From Maribacter dokdonensis DSW-8 (GTDB taxonomy: Bacteria; Bacteroidota; Bacteroidia; Flavobacteriales; Flavobacteriaceae), in the NCBI RefSeq assembly GCF_001447995.1, contig NZ_LDPE01000002.1, forward strand, positions 558,001 to 622,000: 64,000 bases of DNA. The letters are read 5' to 3'. Positions 16,905-24,133 of the stretch are shown in pieces; position 1 is the stretch's first letter, and the number at the start of each line of letters is the position of its first letter. The translations under genes and the position numbers were made by a program. The notes under the pieces were generated by a model. It did not search any database and was not told the origin of the DNA. It saw nothing but the letters and a program-made list of their open reading frames with translations.

Positions 16905-17034
16905 TGCAATTTTGCGTAAGTATTTAAATGGTATGCATCTCCCCACAAAGTTTGGGCATTGATTATACAATTTAAAGTTTTGAGTTAGTTGGTTAAAAAA
17001 TCCTGTCTTCAATATGTCGACAGGATTTTTTTAT
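16905..17034 (+). ncRNA. Candidate small RNA, element A
   Basis: The 579-base space between ompA-like and ALDH genes holds a rightward unit: a weak -7-like CAATTTTG, then TTTGCGTAAG, the 12-mer AATTTAAAGTTT (16969-16980), GTTGGTTA (16988-16995) and an intrinsic terminator. The same ordered blocks occur at 58390-58531. No plus-strand gene upstream could use this terminator. A predicted transcript would be about 110 bases. The rest of the space, apart from a 38-codon frame, shows nothing I recognise. Confidence 0.45.
16995..17031. terminator. Intrinsic terminator
   Basis: A perfect 13-bp stem (16995-17007 with 17019-17031) with an 11-base loop is flanked by A and T runs. It could end the candidate RNA on the plus strand, or the ALDH transcript on the minus strand about 270 bases after that gene. 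Confidence 0.8.
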
Positions 17035-17151
17035 GTTCAATAGTTTATAAAGTAGGTTTCCATCTATACAATTTTTACATGAATTTGTACAGATTTCACA
17101 CCATTAAAGGATACAATTTGTTAGCTTGAAACAGCTGTATTTGTATTGAAA

Positions 17152-17268
17152 ATGAAGAAAAAAGTAAAAAAGTGTTTTAATTTTCTTTGCATGTTTATCG
17201 TACTGGGCACTCAAACTTTATTACATGGAAGTTGGTCTCATGAACCACCAAATAGAAAAGCTGCTTAG
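17152..17268 (+). CDS. Candidate 38-residue secreted or membrane peptide
   Basis: The frame starts MKKKVKKCFNFLCMFIVLG and ends HEPPNRKAA: a strongly basic N-terminus, one hydrophobic core of about 15 residues and a short polar tail, that is, signal-peptide-like. It lies downstream of the element A terminator and is antisense to any 3' extension of the ALDH transcript. A loose -7 match (TACAATTTG, one extra base) lies about 40 bases upstream. No homologue is known to me, so coding status is uncertain. Confidence 0.35.
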   Translation: MKKKVKKCFNFLCMFIVLGTQTLLHGSWSHEPPNRKAA

Positions 17269-17300
17269 TTAATAAACATGCAAAAGAAAATATGATTTGA

Positions 17301-18854
17301 TTATAGGTCGAATTTTATTCCCTGAGCCAATGGCAGTTCGGTAGTAAAATTAATGGTATTGGTCTGTCTTCTCATATACACTTTCCATGCATCTGAACCA
17401 CTTTCACGACCACCGCCAGTTTCTTTTTCTCCACCAAAGGCACCGCCGATTTCTGCGCCAGAGGTACCAATGTTTACATTAGCTATACCGCAATCACTGC
17501 CCCAAGCAGAAAGAAAACGTTCTGCCTCTCTTAAATTATTGGTCATAATTGCAGATGACAGCCCTTGAACAACTCCATTTTGAATGGCGATGGCATTTTC
17601 AACGTCACCGGAATATTTTAAAAGATAGAGAACAGGTGCGAAAGTTTCGTGCTGAACAATTTCAAAATCATTACTTGCCTCTGCAATGGCAGGTTTAACA
17701 TAACAACCACTTTCATAGCCTTCACCATCTAAAACACCACCCTCAACAATTAATTTACCACCTTCTTCAACTACCTTTTTCAAAGCATTTTTATAATGTG
17801 AAACAGCATCAGTATCAATCAATGGTCCTACGTGGTTATTCTCATCTAATGGATTACCTATTCTTAATTGCTGGTAAGCGGCAACAACGGCATCTTTCAC
17901 TTTGTCATACATAGATTCATGAATAATCAATCTTCTGGTTGAAGTACAACGTTGCCCAGCCGTTCCTACGGCACCAAAAACGGCACCGATAACGGTCATT
18001 TTTAAATCGGCATCCGGTGTAACAATAATAGCATTGTTTCCGCCCAACTCCAATAGAGATTTTCCAAGACGGGCGGCAACTGCTTGGGCAACTATCTTAC
18101 CCATTCTAATTGAACCCGTAGCGGATACCAACGGTATTCTATTATCTTGGGTCATAAGTTCACCAATCTTATAATCGCCGTTTATTAGGCAGGAAATTCC
18201 TTCGGGTAGGTTATTTGCCTTAAAAACTTCAGCAGCAATGTTTTGGCAGGCTACACCACATAAAGGGGTTTTTTCTGATGGCTTCCAAACACAAACATCA
18301 CCACAGATCCATGCCAACGCTGTATTCCATGCCCATACGGCAACCGGAAAGTTAAAGGCGGAAATAATACCCACTACACCAAGTGAATGGTATTGCTCGT
18401 ACATTCTATGCCCAGGTCTTTCAGAATGCATGGTCAATCCGTGCAATTGTCGAGAAAGACCAACGGCAAAATCGCAGATATCTATCATTTCTTGCACTTC
18501 TCCTAAACCTTCTTGGTAGCTTTTTCCCATTTCATAGGAAACCAGTTTTCCAAGGGGCTCTTTTAGCTCTCTAAGTTTGTCACCAAATTGTCTTACAATT
18601 TCGCCACGTTGAGGTGCGGGTTTTGTTCTCCATTGCTTAAAAGCAGTGGTAGCAGAAGACATTACTTTTTCATAATCTTCTTTTGTGGTCGTTTTTACCT
18701 TTGCAATTAAAGATCCGTCTACAGGTGAGTAAGATGAGATAATATCTCCTGAGGAGAAATGATCTGATCCGGTTGATGTACCGTCATTTACCTCTTTAAT
18801 TCCAAGTGCCTTAAGGGCATCATGTATTCCAAAATCTGCTGCTATTTTTGACAT
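17301..18854 (-). CDS. Aldehyde dehydrogenase, ALDH7 (alpha-aminoadipate semialdehyde) type
   Basis: From the chosen ATG the protein is 517 residues with the ALDH catalytic set: Asn168 (AFNFP), Glu269 (LLELGGN) and Cys303 (GQRCTSTRR). The N-terminus and the AFNFPVAVWAWN and GGAFGGEKETGGGRESGSDAWK segments are those of family 7, whose members oxidise L-2-aminoadipate-6-semialdehyde in lysine breakdown. A longer frame beginning 16 codons upstream is rejected because the likely -7 box lies just beyond it. Next to the 3-hydroxyanthranilate dioxygenase locus, a role in a semialdehyde step of aromatic catabolism is an alternative. Confidence 0.9.
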   Translation of the reverse strand: MSKIAADFGIHDALKALGIKEVNDGTSTGSDHFSSGDIISSYSPVDGSLIAKVKTTTKEDYEKVMSSATTAFKQWRTKPAPQRGEIVRQFGDKLRELKEPLGKLVSYEMGKSYQEGLGEVQEMIDICDFAVGLSRQLHGLTMHSERPGHRMYEQYHSLGVVGIISAFNFPVAVWAWNTALAWICGDVCVWKPSEKTPLCGVACQNIAAEVFKANNLPEGISCLINGDYKIGELMTQDNRIPLVSATGSIRMGKIVAQAVAARLGKSLLELGGNNAIIVTPDADLKMTVIGAVFGAVGTAGQRCTSTRRLIIHESMYDKVKDAVVAAYQQLRIGNPLDENNHVGPLIDTDAVSHYKNALKKVVEEGGKLIVEGGVLDGEGYESGCYVKPAIAEASNDFEIVQHETFAPVLYLLKYSGDVENAIAIQNGVVQGLSSAIMTNNLREAERFLSAWGSDCGIANVNIGTSGAEIGGAFGGEKETGGGRESGSDAWKVYMRRQTNTINFTTELPLAQGIKFDL

Positions 18855-18891
18855 TTTATAACTTTTTACGCAATTAATGTTAGATATATTA

Positions 18892-18899
18892 CAAAAATA
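18892..18899 (-). promoter_or_regulatory. -7 box for the ALDH gene
   Basis: On the minus strand this reads TATTTTTG, an exact TAnnTTTG match, 37 bases before the chosen ATG. No good TTG -33 element is seen. Confidence 0.5.
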
Positions 18900-18934
18900 C
18901 AAAGAATTTTGTCTTTAGGAAGAACTAATTACAA

Positions 18935-19306
18935 CTAGGCAAATTTGACCATCAACCATAGAATAATACCTGCCAAGGCAGGTACACTCTGTACAATAAA
19001 TATCTTTTTGCTTACCGAAACGGCACCGTACATACCGGCGACAGTAACACAGCCTAAAAAGAAAAGGGCTACGTTACATGACCAGTTACCATCAGAAATC
19101 AGTAAGGACCAAATTAACCCTGCTGCCAAAAAACCATTGTAAAGTCCTTGGTTTGCCGCCATTTGTTTAGTGGGTATAAATAAATCTTTCGGGAAATTTT
19201 TAAACACCTTTCTACCGGTAGTGGTCCATGCGAACATTTCTATCCATAAGATGTAAACATGAATAAATGCTACAAGTACTGTAATTATTTTAGCTAATAC
19301 TATCAT
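18935..19306 (-). CDS. DUF1304 membrane protein
   Basis: The 123-residue protein is almost wholly hydrophobic with four predicted helices and the DUF1304 pattern HVYILWIEMFAW near the N-terminus, followed by NQGLYNGFLAAGLIW. It is an inner-membrane protein of unknown function. Its ATG overlaps the stop of the 3-hydroxyanthranilate dioxygenase gene by four bases, so the two are translated together. Confidence 0.88.
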   Translation of the reverse strand: MIVLAKIITVLVAFIHVYILWIEMFAWTTTGRKVFKNFPKDLFIPTKQMAANQGLYNGFLAAGLIWSLLISDGNWSCNVALFFLGCVTVAGMYGAVSVSKKIFIVQSVPALAGIILWLMVKFA

Positions 19307-19845
19307 TCTTCCTTGGCAATAAAACGTTCGTCAACAGACATTACCGTGCCGCAATTATCACATGTTCTCAATTCTTTTGAACTGTAAAAATGTTTAAAGT
19401 GTGCTAAAAAATCTTTTTCTATGTCATGAAGGGTGAAATAGGCTTCATAGAGTTTATGATTACAATTGTCACAAAACCAAAGCAAACCATCATCAACATT
19501 CATGCTAGCTCGTTTTCTTTCAATGACCAAGCCAATAGATCCCTCTTTGCGAACAGGAGAATGTGGCACTTTAGCAGGATGTAAATACATATCTCCCGGA
19601 CCTAATTTCATGGTCCTTTTTTTACCGTCTTCTTGAATGTGAACTTCTATATTTCCTTCTAATTGATAAAACAGCTCTTCGGTTTCGTTGTAATGGTAAT
19701 CTTTACGTGCATTTGGTCCGGCTACGATCATGACAATATAGTCGCCAGCATCTTTATATAAGTTTTTATTTCCAACAGGAGGTTTTAGTAATGCTCTGTT
19801 ATCTTCTATCCATTTGTTGAGATTAAATGGTGCTTGTATACTCAT
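19303..19845 (-). CDS. nbaC: 3-hydroxyanthranilate 3,4-dioxygenase
   Basis: The 180-residue cupin has iron ligands His51, Glu57 and His95 and a C-terminal rubredoxin-like metal site (Cys125, Cys128, Cys162, Cys165), exactly the layout of bacterial 3-hydroxyanthranilate dioxygenase. It opens the aromatic ring of 3-hydroxyanthranilate to 2-amino-3-carboxymuconate semialdehyde, in NAD synthesis or tryptophan breakdown. Tryptophan 2,3-dioxygenase is in the same window but about 40 kb away. The gene forms an overlapping pair with the DUF1304 gene. Confidence 0.95.
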   Translation of the reverse strand: MSIQAPFNLNKWIEDNRALLKPPVGNKNLYKDAGDYIVMIVAGPNARKDYHYNETEELFYQLEGNIEVHIQEDGKKRTMKLGPGDMYLHPAKVPHSPVRKEGSIGLVIERKRASMNVDDGLLWFCDNCNHKLYEAYFTLHDIEKDFLAHFKHFYSSKELRTCDNCGTVMSVDERFIAKEE

Positions 19846-19902
19846 TTCAGTGAAATTAATTGAAAGTTAATTAAACGATCGTTTCTCACTGAAAAGTTAA
19901 GC

Positions 19903-19932
19903 ATAAAAAAAGCCTTTGTACAACAAAGGCTT
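19903..19932 (-). terminator. Intrinsic terminator of the first CAP gene
   Basis: A perfect 10-bp stem (19910-19919 with 19923-19932), a 3-base loop and, reading leftwards, a run of T residues follow the CAP gene by about 25 bases. Confidence 0.88.
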
Positions 19933-19956
19933 CTTAAAATTATATTTTACGATATT

Positions 19957-20463
19957 TTATCTAAAGAACAACTGTGTAAAGTATAGGTCGCCATTGCTAT
20001 TTTGGTTAATGCTTATGGCTGAGTAGTTGTATTCACCTTCAATATTTACTCTATGCCCCGGACTTTCTAACCATGCCTCAAAAGCTTCTTCAATAGTGTC
20101 ATAATTTCTTGCAACATTTTCTGCTACAAAAACTGCACCGGTTCTCTTTGAAATATTCTCTGCACGTTGCGTAAAATTATCATGACTAGTATTTCCTTTA
20201 GAAATCATATAGTCGGTATGAAGCGTTGCATAATAATAGGTGGTACTTTCAAATTCCATTTCATTTAATCCTATACTAGCTCTATATGTATTTATCATTT
20301 CAAAAAGTTCATCTTCCAGTGTACTGTGATTTTTTGAAGATGCCAAAGTATATTGCTCTAGGGAGTCTTCAGATGTACTCTCGTAACCTGCGAAATTCTC
20401 ATATTTTGAACACGATGATAGTGAAATGATCAACACTACCAAAAAAGGAAATAAAGTTTTCAT
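19957..20463 (-). CDS. CAP (SCP/YkwD-like) domain lipoprotein, copy 1
   Basis: The 168-residue protein has a lipoprotein signal with lipobox Cys18 (ISLSSC) and a CAP domain from about residue 50: LFEMINTYRASIGL, LHTDYMISKGNTSHDNF and VAENVARNYDTIEEAFEAWLESPGHR. It is expected to sit in the outer membrane or periplasm; CAP proteins bind lipids or act in envelope processes, and the bacterial role is unclear. The gene on its upstream side encodes a close paralogue, pointing to tandem duplication. Confidence 0.9.
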   Translation of the reverse strand: MKTLFPFLVVLIISLSSCSKYENFAGYESTSEDSLEQYTLASSKNHSTLEDELFEMINTYRASIGLNEMEFESTTYYYATLHTDYMISKGNTSHDNFTQRAENISKRTGAVFVAENVARNYDTIEEAFEAWLESPGHRVNIEGEYNYSAISINQNSNGDLYFTQLFFR

Positions 20464-20491
20464 AGGGGAAACTATTTTGTTTTATAGGTGT

Positions 20492-20499
20492 CAAAAGTA
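20492..20499 (-). promoter_or_regulatory. -7 box for CAP gene copy 1
   Basis: The minus strand reads TACTTTTG, an exact TAnnTTTG, about 30 bases before the ATG. Confidence 0.55.
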
Positions 20500-20548
20500 G
20501 TTTAGATAACAAGCTCATAAAGAAGAACATCTATAGATAGGGTAAAAT

Positions 20549-20591
20549 ATTCGATAAGCTACATCTATTTGATATAGCAGCGCTTATCGAT
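20549..20591. repeat. Inverted repeat with embedded TTATCGATAA palindrome upstream of CAP copy 1
   Basis: Nine-base arms TCGATAAGC (20549-20557) and GCTTATCGA (20580-20588) are separated by 22 bases; the right arm overlaps the 10-bp palindrome TTATCGATAA (20582-20591). The same palindrome precedes CAP copy 2, which suggests a shared operator. Confidence 0.5.
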
Positions 20592-20730
20592 AAAATACAC
20601 TTTGAATTACATCGTAAAAAATGGCATTTAATATGATTTTTCCCACTTAATCTGCAAAACGGAACATGTCATCCCAAAGCAGTCATGTTCAAGCGTTGGA
20701 TATTCACGAATTAGGAGTTAAAAAAAATTA

Positions 20731-21210
20731 TTACTGCTTGTAGAAAAGTTGTGTAAAGTAGTAATTGCCGAAATCATCTTTTTTGACACTAATGGCGGTA
20801 TGGGTAAAATCTCCTTCCATGGTTTTTTTATGGCTACTACTTGTATACCAACCTTCAAAAGCTTCCTGTGCGGTATCATAATCTTTGGCAACATTCTCAG
20901 CCACCATTTCAACAGATATCTCAGAATCTATGTTTGAAGCGCGAGAGCTAAAATTGTCATGGCTAATGCTACCTTTAGAAATCATGTAATCTGTATGCAG
21001 GTTTGCATATTTATATGCTACATCGCTAAACTGCAAAGTATTAGTGTTGAGACTAAGTCTATGTGTGTTGACAATATCCAGTAGGTCCTGCTCTATAGTT
21101 AAAACATTTTCAGCTTCCAATACAGGCGTTTCTTCAAGAGATTCGCTAGTACAAGAACCAAGAAAAAGTAATAAAAAGACAGTGACCGCATTAAGCAATC
21201 TCATTTTCAT
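20731..21210 (-). CDS. CAP (SCP/YkwD-like) domain lipoprotein, copy 2
   Basis: The 159-residue lipoprotein (lipobox Cys20, LFLGSC) has the same CAP domain as its neighbour, with matching motifs LLDIVNTHRLSLNTN, LHTDYMISKGSISHDNFSSRA and VAENVAKDYDTAQEAFEGW, and the same C-terminal end (YFTQLFYK). The linker after the lipid anchor is shorter. The two genes are separated by 267 bases that include copy 1's promoter and an inverted repeat, so they are probably transcribed separately. Confidence 0.9.
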   Translation of the reverse strand: MKMRLLNAVTVFLLLFLGSCTSESLEETPVLEAENVLTIEQDLLDIVNTHRLSLNTNTLQFSDVAYKYANLHTDYMISKGSISHDNFSSRASNIDSEISVEMVAENVAKDYDTAQEAFEGWYTSSSHKKTMEGDFTHTAISVKKDDFGNYYFTQLFYKQ

Positions 21211-21293
21211 ATAAGTGTCTTTTAATTAGCCTCTCGGCGTAGCGAAGTAGGTAAGAAGGTGAGAATGTTCTAAGTTCTCTATTTTCGATTTGG

Positions 21294-21305
21294 GTTATCG
21301 ATAAC
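21294..21305. repeat. Palindrome GTTATCGATAAC upstream of CAP copy 2
   Basis: A perfect 12-bp palindrome about 85 bases upstream of the CAP copy 2 ATG; its core TTATCGATAA is shared with the region upstream of copy 1. Confidence 0.55.
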
Positions 21306-21395
21306 GTAATATTATATAAAAATTAAACACAGGGGAGGAACAATATTACTTATTCGACAAAGTGCACAATATGTAAGATTATTGAACGATCAAAT

Positions 21396-21920
21396 TTAGA
21401 TTGTCATCGATTCTTCGCTAGACTCTTCTGGCATTACTTCTGTCTTAAGAACAGTATCAAATATCAACGCACCTATATCTTTAATGGGTTGGTAAAGTAT
21501 AGACTCTTTCTTGGTTTCATCTGAAAGTAGGTTCAGGGTGGTATCCATACGATCAAAAAAGATAAATGCGGCCCCTAATAGAATAGCGACTTTTAAGGTG
21601 CCAAAAATTCCACCGGCTATTTTATTCAGCCACCCTAACATAGCAAAATTGGCGACTTTGGTCAATAATTTTCCGGCTAGGTTCACTACTATAATGATAA
21701 GGATCAACGTAATTATAAATGCTATAATACTCATATTACGTTCATTCCAATCTAAATGGTTAGATAGATAGTTGCCTGTTATATATGAAAAGTGAATAGC
21801 GCCAAAAATACCGGCTACCAAGGCTACTATAGAAGCAATTTCCATGAATAGTCCGTTATTATATCCTTTCCACAGACCCCAAATGAGCGGTAGTCCAAGT
21901 AAAATATCCAAAAGTCCCAT
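21396..21920 (-). CDS. CvpA-family membrane protein
   Basis: From the chosen ATG (MGLLDILLGLPLIWGLWKGY) the protein is 174 residues with four predicted transmembrane helices and the CvpA family pattern GGIFGTLKVAILLGAAF. CvpA proteins are linked to colicin V production and envelope integrity in Enterobacteria; the role here is unknown. A longer frame starts 16 codons upstream but would run through the promoter, so it is rejected. The C-terminal tail is acidic. Confidence 0.88.
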   Translation of the reverse strand: MGLLDILLGLPLIWGLWKGYNNGLFMEIASIVALVAGIFGAIHFSYITGNYLSNHLDWNERNMSIIAFIITLILIIIVVNLAGKLLTKVANFAMLGWLNKIAGGIFGTLKVAILLGAAFIFFDRMDTTLNLLSDETKKESILYQPIKDIGALIFDTVLKTEVMPEESSEESMTI

Positions 21921-21932
21921 TCGTATAGTGTT

Positions 21933-21965
21933 TTGACAAATATAGAACTTTGATTTGTACCTTTG
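21933..21965 (+). promoter_or_regulatory. Promoter of the 118-residue protein gene
   Basis: TTG (21933-21935), a 22-base spacer and TACCTTTG (21958-21965) fit the Bacteroidota consensus, about 33 bases before the ATG. It lies on top of the cvpA promoter on the other strand. Confidence 0.65.
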
Positions 21966-21968
21966 CAA
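21937..21968 (-). promoter_or_regulatory. Promoter of the cvpA-like gene
   Basis: On the minus strand TTG (21968-21966), a 21-base spacer and TATATTTG (21944-21937) match the consensus; the predicted leader before the ATG is only about ten bases. Confidence 0.65.
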
Positions 21969-21998
21969 GGTCTAGATTATAGTAGATAGCAGGTTGAT

Positions 21999-22355
21999 AT
22001 GGCAAGGGATATACAGTTAAAAGAACGTTGGGATTATTTAGTAGAGAAACTATCTGAAAAGTTTTCTGATGGAGATCCGTTAGAATTGGATGCTATCATC
22101 TACTTGGTGGGTGTTCAAGAATTGGGCCAATATCACAGAAAGTATAAGAAAGATGATAAACTAGACCTTATGCACATAGCAATTTGCAGATTGTTGGAGC
22201 CTTACGGTTTTTATGAGTTTAGCTTTTTTGATGAAGATGGCTGGCCACATTATAATGTGTTAGAAGAACTACCTTCTCTAAAAGCGGGTGAGCAAACGGT
22301 GCTCATGAAAGAAGCAATTGTCTCTTACTTCCTGGAAAAAGAATTTATAAAGTAA
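21999..22355 (+). CDS. Conserved hypothetical protein, 118 residues
   Basis: The protein (MARDIQLKERWDYLVEKLSE...) is mixed alpha-helical, soluble and acidic, with no signal peptide or known motif. It has a good two-box promoter and a clean frame, so it is a real gene; I have seen similar unnamed proteins only as a general Bacteroidota type and cannot give a function. It diverges from cvpA and is followed by 148 bases before glpK with no recognisable site. Confidence 0.75.
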   Translation: MARDIQLKERWDYLVEKLSEKFSDGDPLELDAIIYLVGVQELGQYHRKYKKDDKLDLMHIAICRLLEPYGFYEFSFFDEDGWPHYNVLEELPSLKAGEQTVLMKEAIVSYFLEKEFIK

Positions 22356-22503
22356 TTACACCGCAAATAATGCTCTGTAAAAAAGCTGCCTAAAATGTAT
22401 AGGTAGAGAAATTATCTTGAATAGAAATATACTTTGTCCATTAGATTTTTGATGTTTGAATTGGGTATGAAATCTGCTATATTTAAAGAAATAACTATAG
22501 CAC

Positions 22504-23994
22504 ATGTCAAGGCAATTTATAATATCATTAGATCAAGGTACCACTAGCTCAAGAGTTTTGTTGGTAGACCATGATGGAATTATTCAAGGAATAGTTCAAA
22601 AAGAATTCAAACAAATTTTTCCAAAATCGGGTTGGGTAGAGCATGATCCAAAAGAGATTTTAGATTCTCAAATGATGGTTTTAAAAGAGCTTCTTGAAAA
22701 AGAGGAAGTAAAGCCTTCAGAAATTATAGGCATTGGTATTACCAACCAAAGGGAAACTACTGTGGTTTGGGATAAAAATACCGGAGAACCTATTTATAAT
22801 GCCATTGTTTGGCAAGATAAACGTACAGCTGATATTTGCGAACATCTTAAAAAATCCGGTCTTACGGAGCATGTAAAGAAGACTACTGGTCTGGTTATAG
22901 ATTCCTATTTCTCTGGCACCAAGGTAAAGTGGATTTTGGATAATGTTGAGGGAGCAAAAAAGAAAGCACAGGCAGGAGATTTGTTAATGGGCACCATTGA
23001 TACCTGGTTGGTTTGGAACATGACCAAAGAACATAATCACGTAACGGACTATACCAACGCATCACGAACTATGATTTACGATATCGTAAATTTAAAATGG
23101 GATGACAAAATGCTAAAGGCGTTAGATATACCCAAAACTATGCTTCCAGAAGTAAAACCATCGTCTGCTTATTTTGGCGATTATGAAATTGATGGTGTTA
23201 AAATACCTATTGCAGGAATAGCGGGAGACCAACAGGCAGCGCTTTTTGGTCAGGCTTGTTTTAAGAAAGGTTCAGCTAAAAATACCTACGGTACAGGTTG
23301 TTTTATGCTAATGAATACGGGAGAAAAGCCACAGTTTTCTAAAAACGGATTGCTGACCACTATAGCTTACGGTTTAAATGGTAAGGTACACTATGCTTTA
23401 GAAGGAAGTATTTTTATTGCAGGTGCCGCAATACAATGGTTGCGAGATGGTCTTGAGTTGATAGATGACGCTAAGGAAACAGAAGAACTGGCCAACTCCA
23501 TTGAAGGTGAAAACCCGGTTTATGTGGTGCCGGCGTTTGCAGGTCTTGGGGCGCCCTATTGGGATATGTATGCAAGGGGAGCAGTATTCGGTTTAACGCG
23601 TGATACCGGTAAAGCTCATTTGGCGAAAGCAACACTAGAGGCACTTGCATATCAAACAAAGGATATTTTAAAGGCTATGGAAGATGATTCTGGTATTCAA
23701 CTTAAGAACTTAAGGGTAGATGGTGGTGCATGTGCTAACGACCATTTAATGCAATTTCAAGCCGATATCTTGGATTCAGAGGTGCATAGACCAGAGATTA
23801 TTGAATCTACCGCAATGGGTGCGGCATTTTTAGCGGGCATAGAGGTCGGGTTCTGGCAACAGTCAGATATTGATGAGAGTAGACCAATGAACAAAATATT
23901 TACCCCAACTTTTGACCGTGTAAAAAGAAAGCGCCTATATAAGAAATGGCAAAAAGCGGTAGAACGCTCAAAAGGTTGGGAAGACGAAGAGTAA
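22504..23994 (+). CDS. glpK: Glycerol kinase
   Basis: The 496-residue FGGY kinase matches glycerol kinase throughout: DQGTTSSR (10-17), the [13 protein letters not shown] segment, [26 protein letters not shown] and the C-terminal [21 protein letters not shown]. It phosphorylates glycerol to sn-glycerol-3-phosphate. glpD follows in the same direction after 139 bases with its own -7 box. No aquaglyceroporin gene is nearby, so uptake must be encoded elsewhere or be diffusive. Confidence 0.97.
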   Translation: MSRQFIISLDQGTTSSRVLLVDHDGIIQGIVQKEFKQIFPKSGWVEHDPKEILDSQMMVLKELLEKEEVKPSEIIGIGITNQRETTVVWDKNTGEPIYNAIVWQDKRTADICEHLKKSGLTEHVKKTTGLVIDSYFSGTKVKWILDNVEGAKKKAQAGDLLMGTIDTWLVWNMTKEHNHVTDYTNASRTMIYDIVNLKWDDKMLKALDIPKTMLPEVKPSSAYFGDYEIDGVKIPIAGIAGDQQAALFGQACFKKGSAKNTYGTGCFMLMNTGEKPQFSKNGLLTTIAYGLNGKVHYALEGSIFIAGAAIQWLRDGLELIDDAKETEELANSIEGENPVYVVPAFAGLGAPYWDMYARGAVFGLTRDTGKAHLAKATLEALAYQTKDILKAMEDDSGIQLKNLRVDGGACANDHLMQFQADILDSEVHRPEIIESTAMGAAFLAGIEVGFWQQSDIDESRPMNKIFTPTFDRVKRKRLYKKWQKAVERSKGWEDEE

Positions 23995-24055
23995 ATACAC
24001 ATTGAATTTACAATTAATTAATTCTTTAGAGCATAAAATAGCATAAGGGTCACGC

Positions 24056-24063
24056 TATCTTTG
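24056..24063 (+). promoter_or_regulatory. -7 box for glpD
   Basis: TATCTTTG is an exact TAnnTTTG match about 70 bases before the glpD ATG; no convincing -33 TTG is seen. Confidence 0.45.
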
Positions 24064-24133
24064 ATTTTTTGTACTGGCTTTTGTCTGCAATATGGAACGA
24101 GCACAAGCATATTAATTTAAATAGAAACTACCA

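Noticed and set aside
16888..16962. 24-residue frame MQQLLIAILRKY... near element A
   Set aside because: It runs across the presumed promoter of element A, and has no recognisable peptide features beyond a short hydrophobic stretch.
17008..17018. Attenuator or riboswitch before the ALDH gene
   Set aside because: The hairpin is downstream of the ALDH stop on its strand, so it cannot be a leader of that gene.
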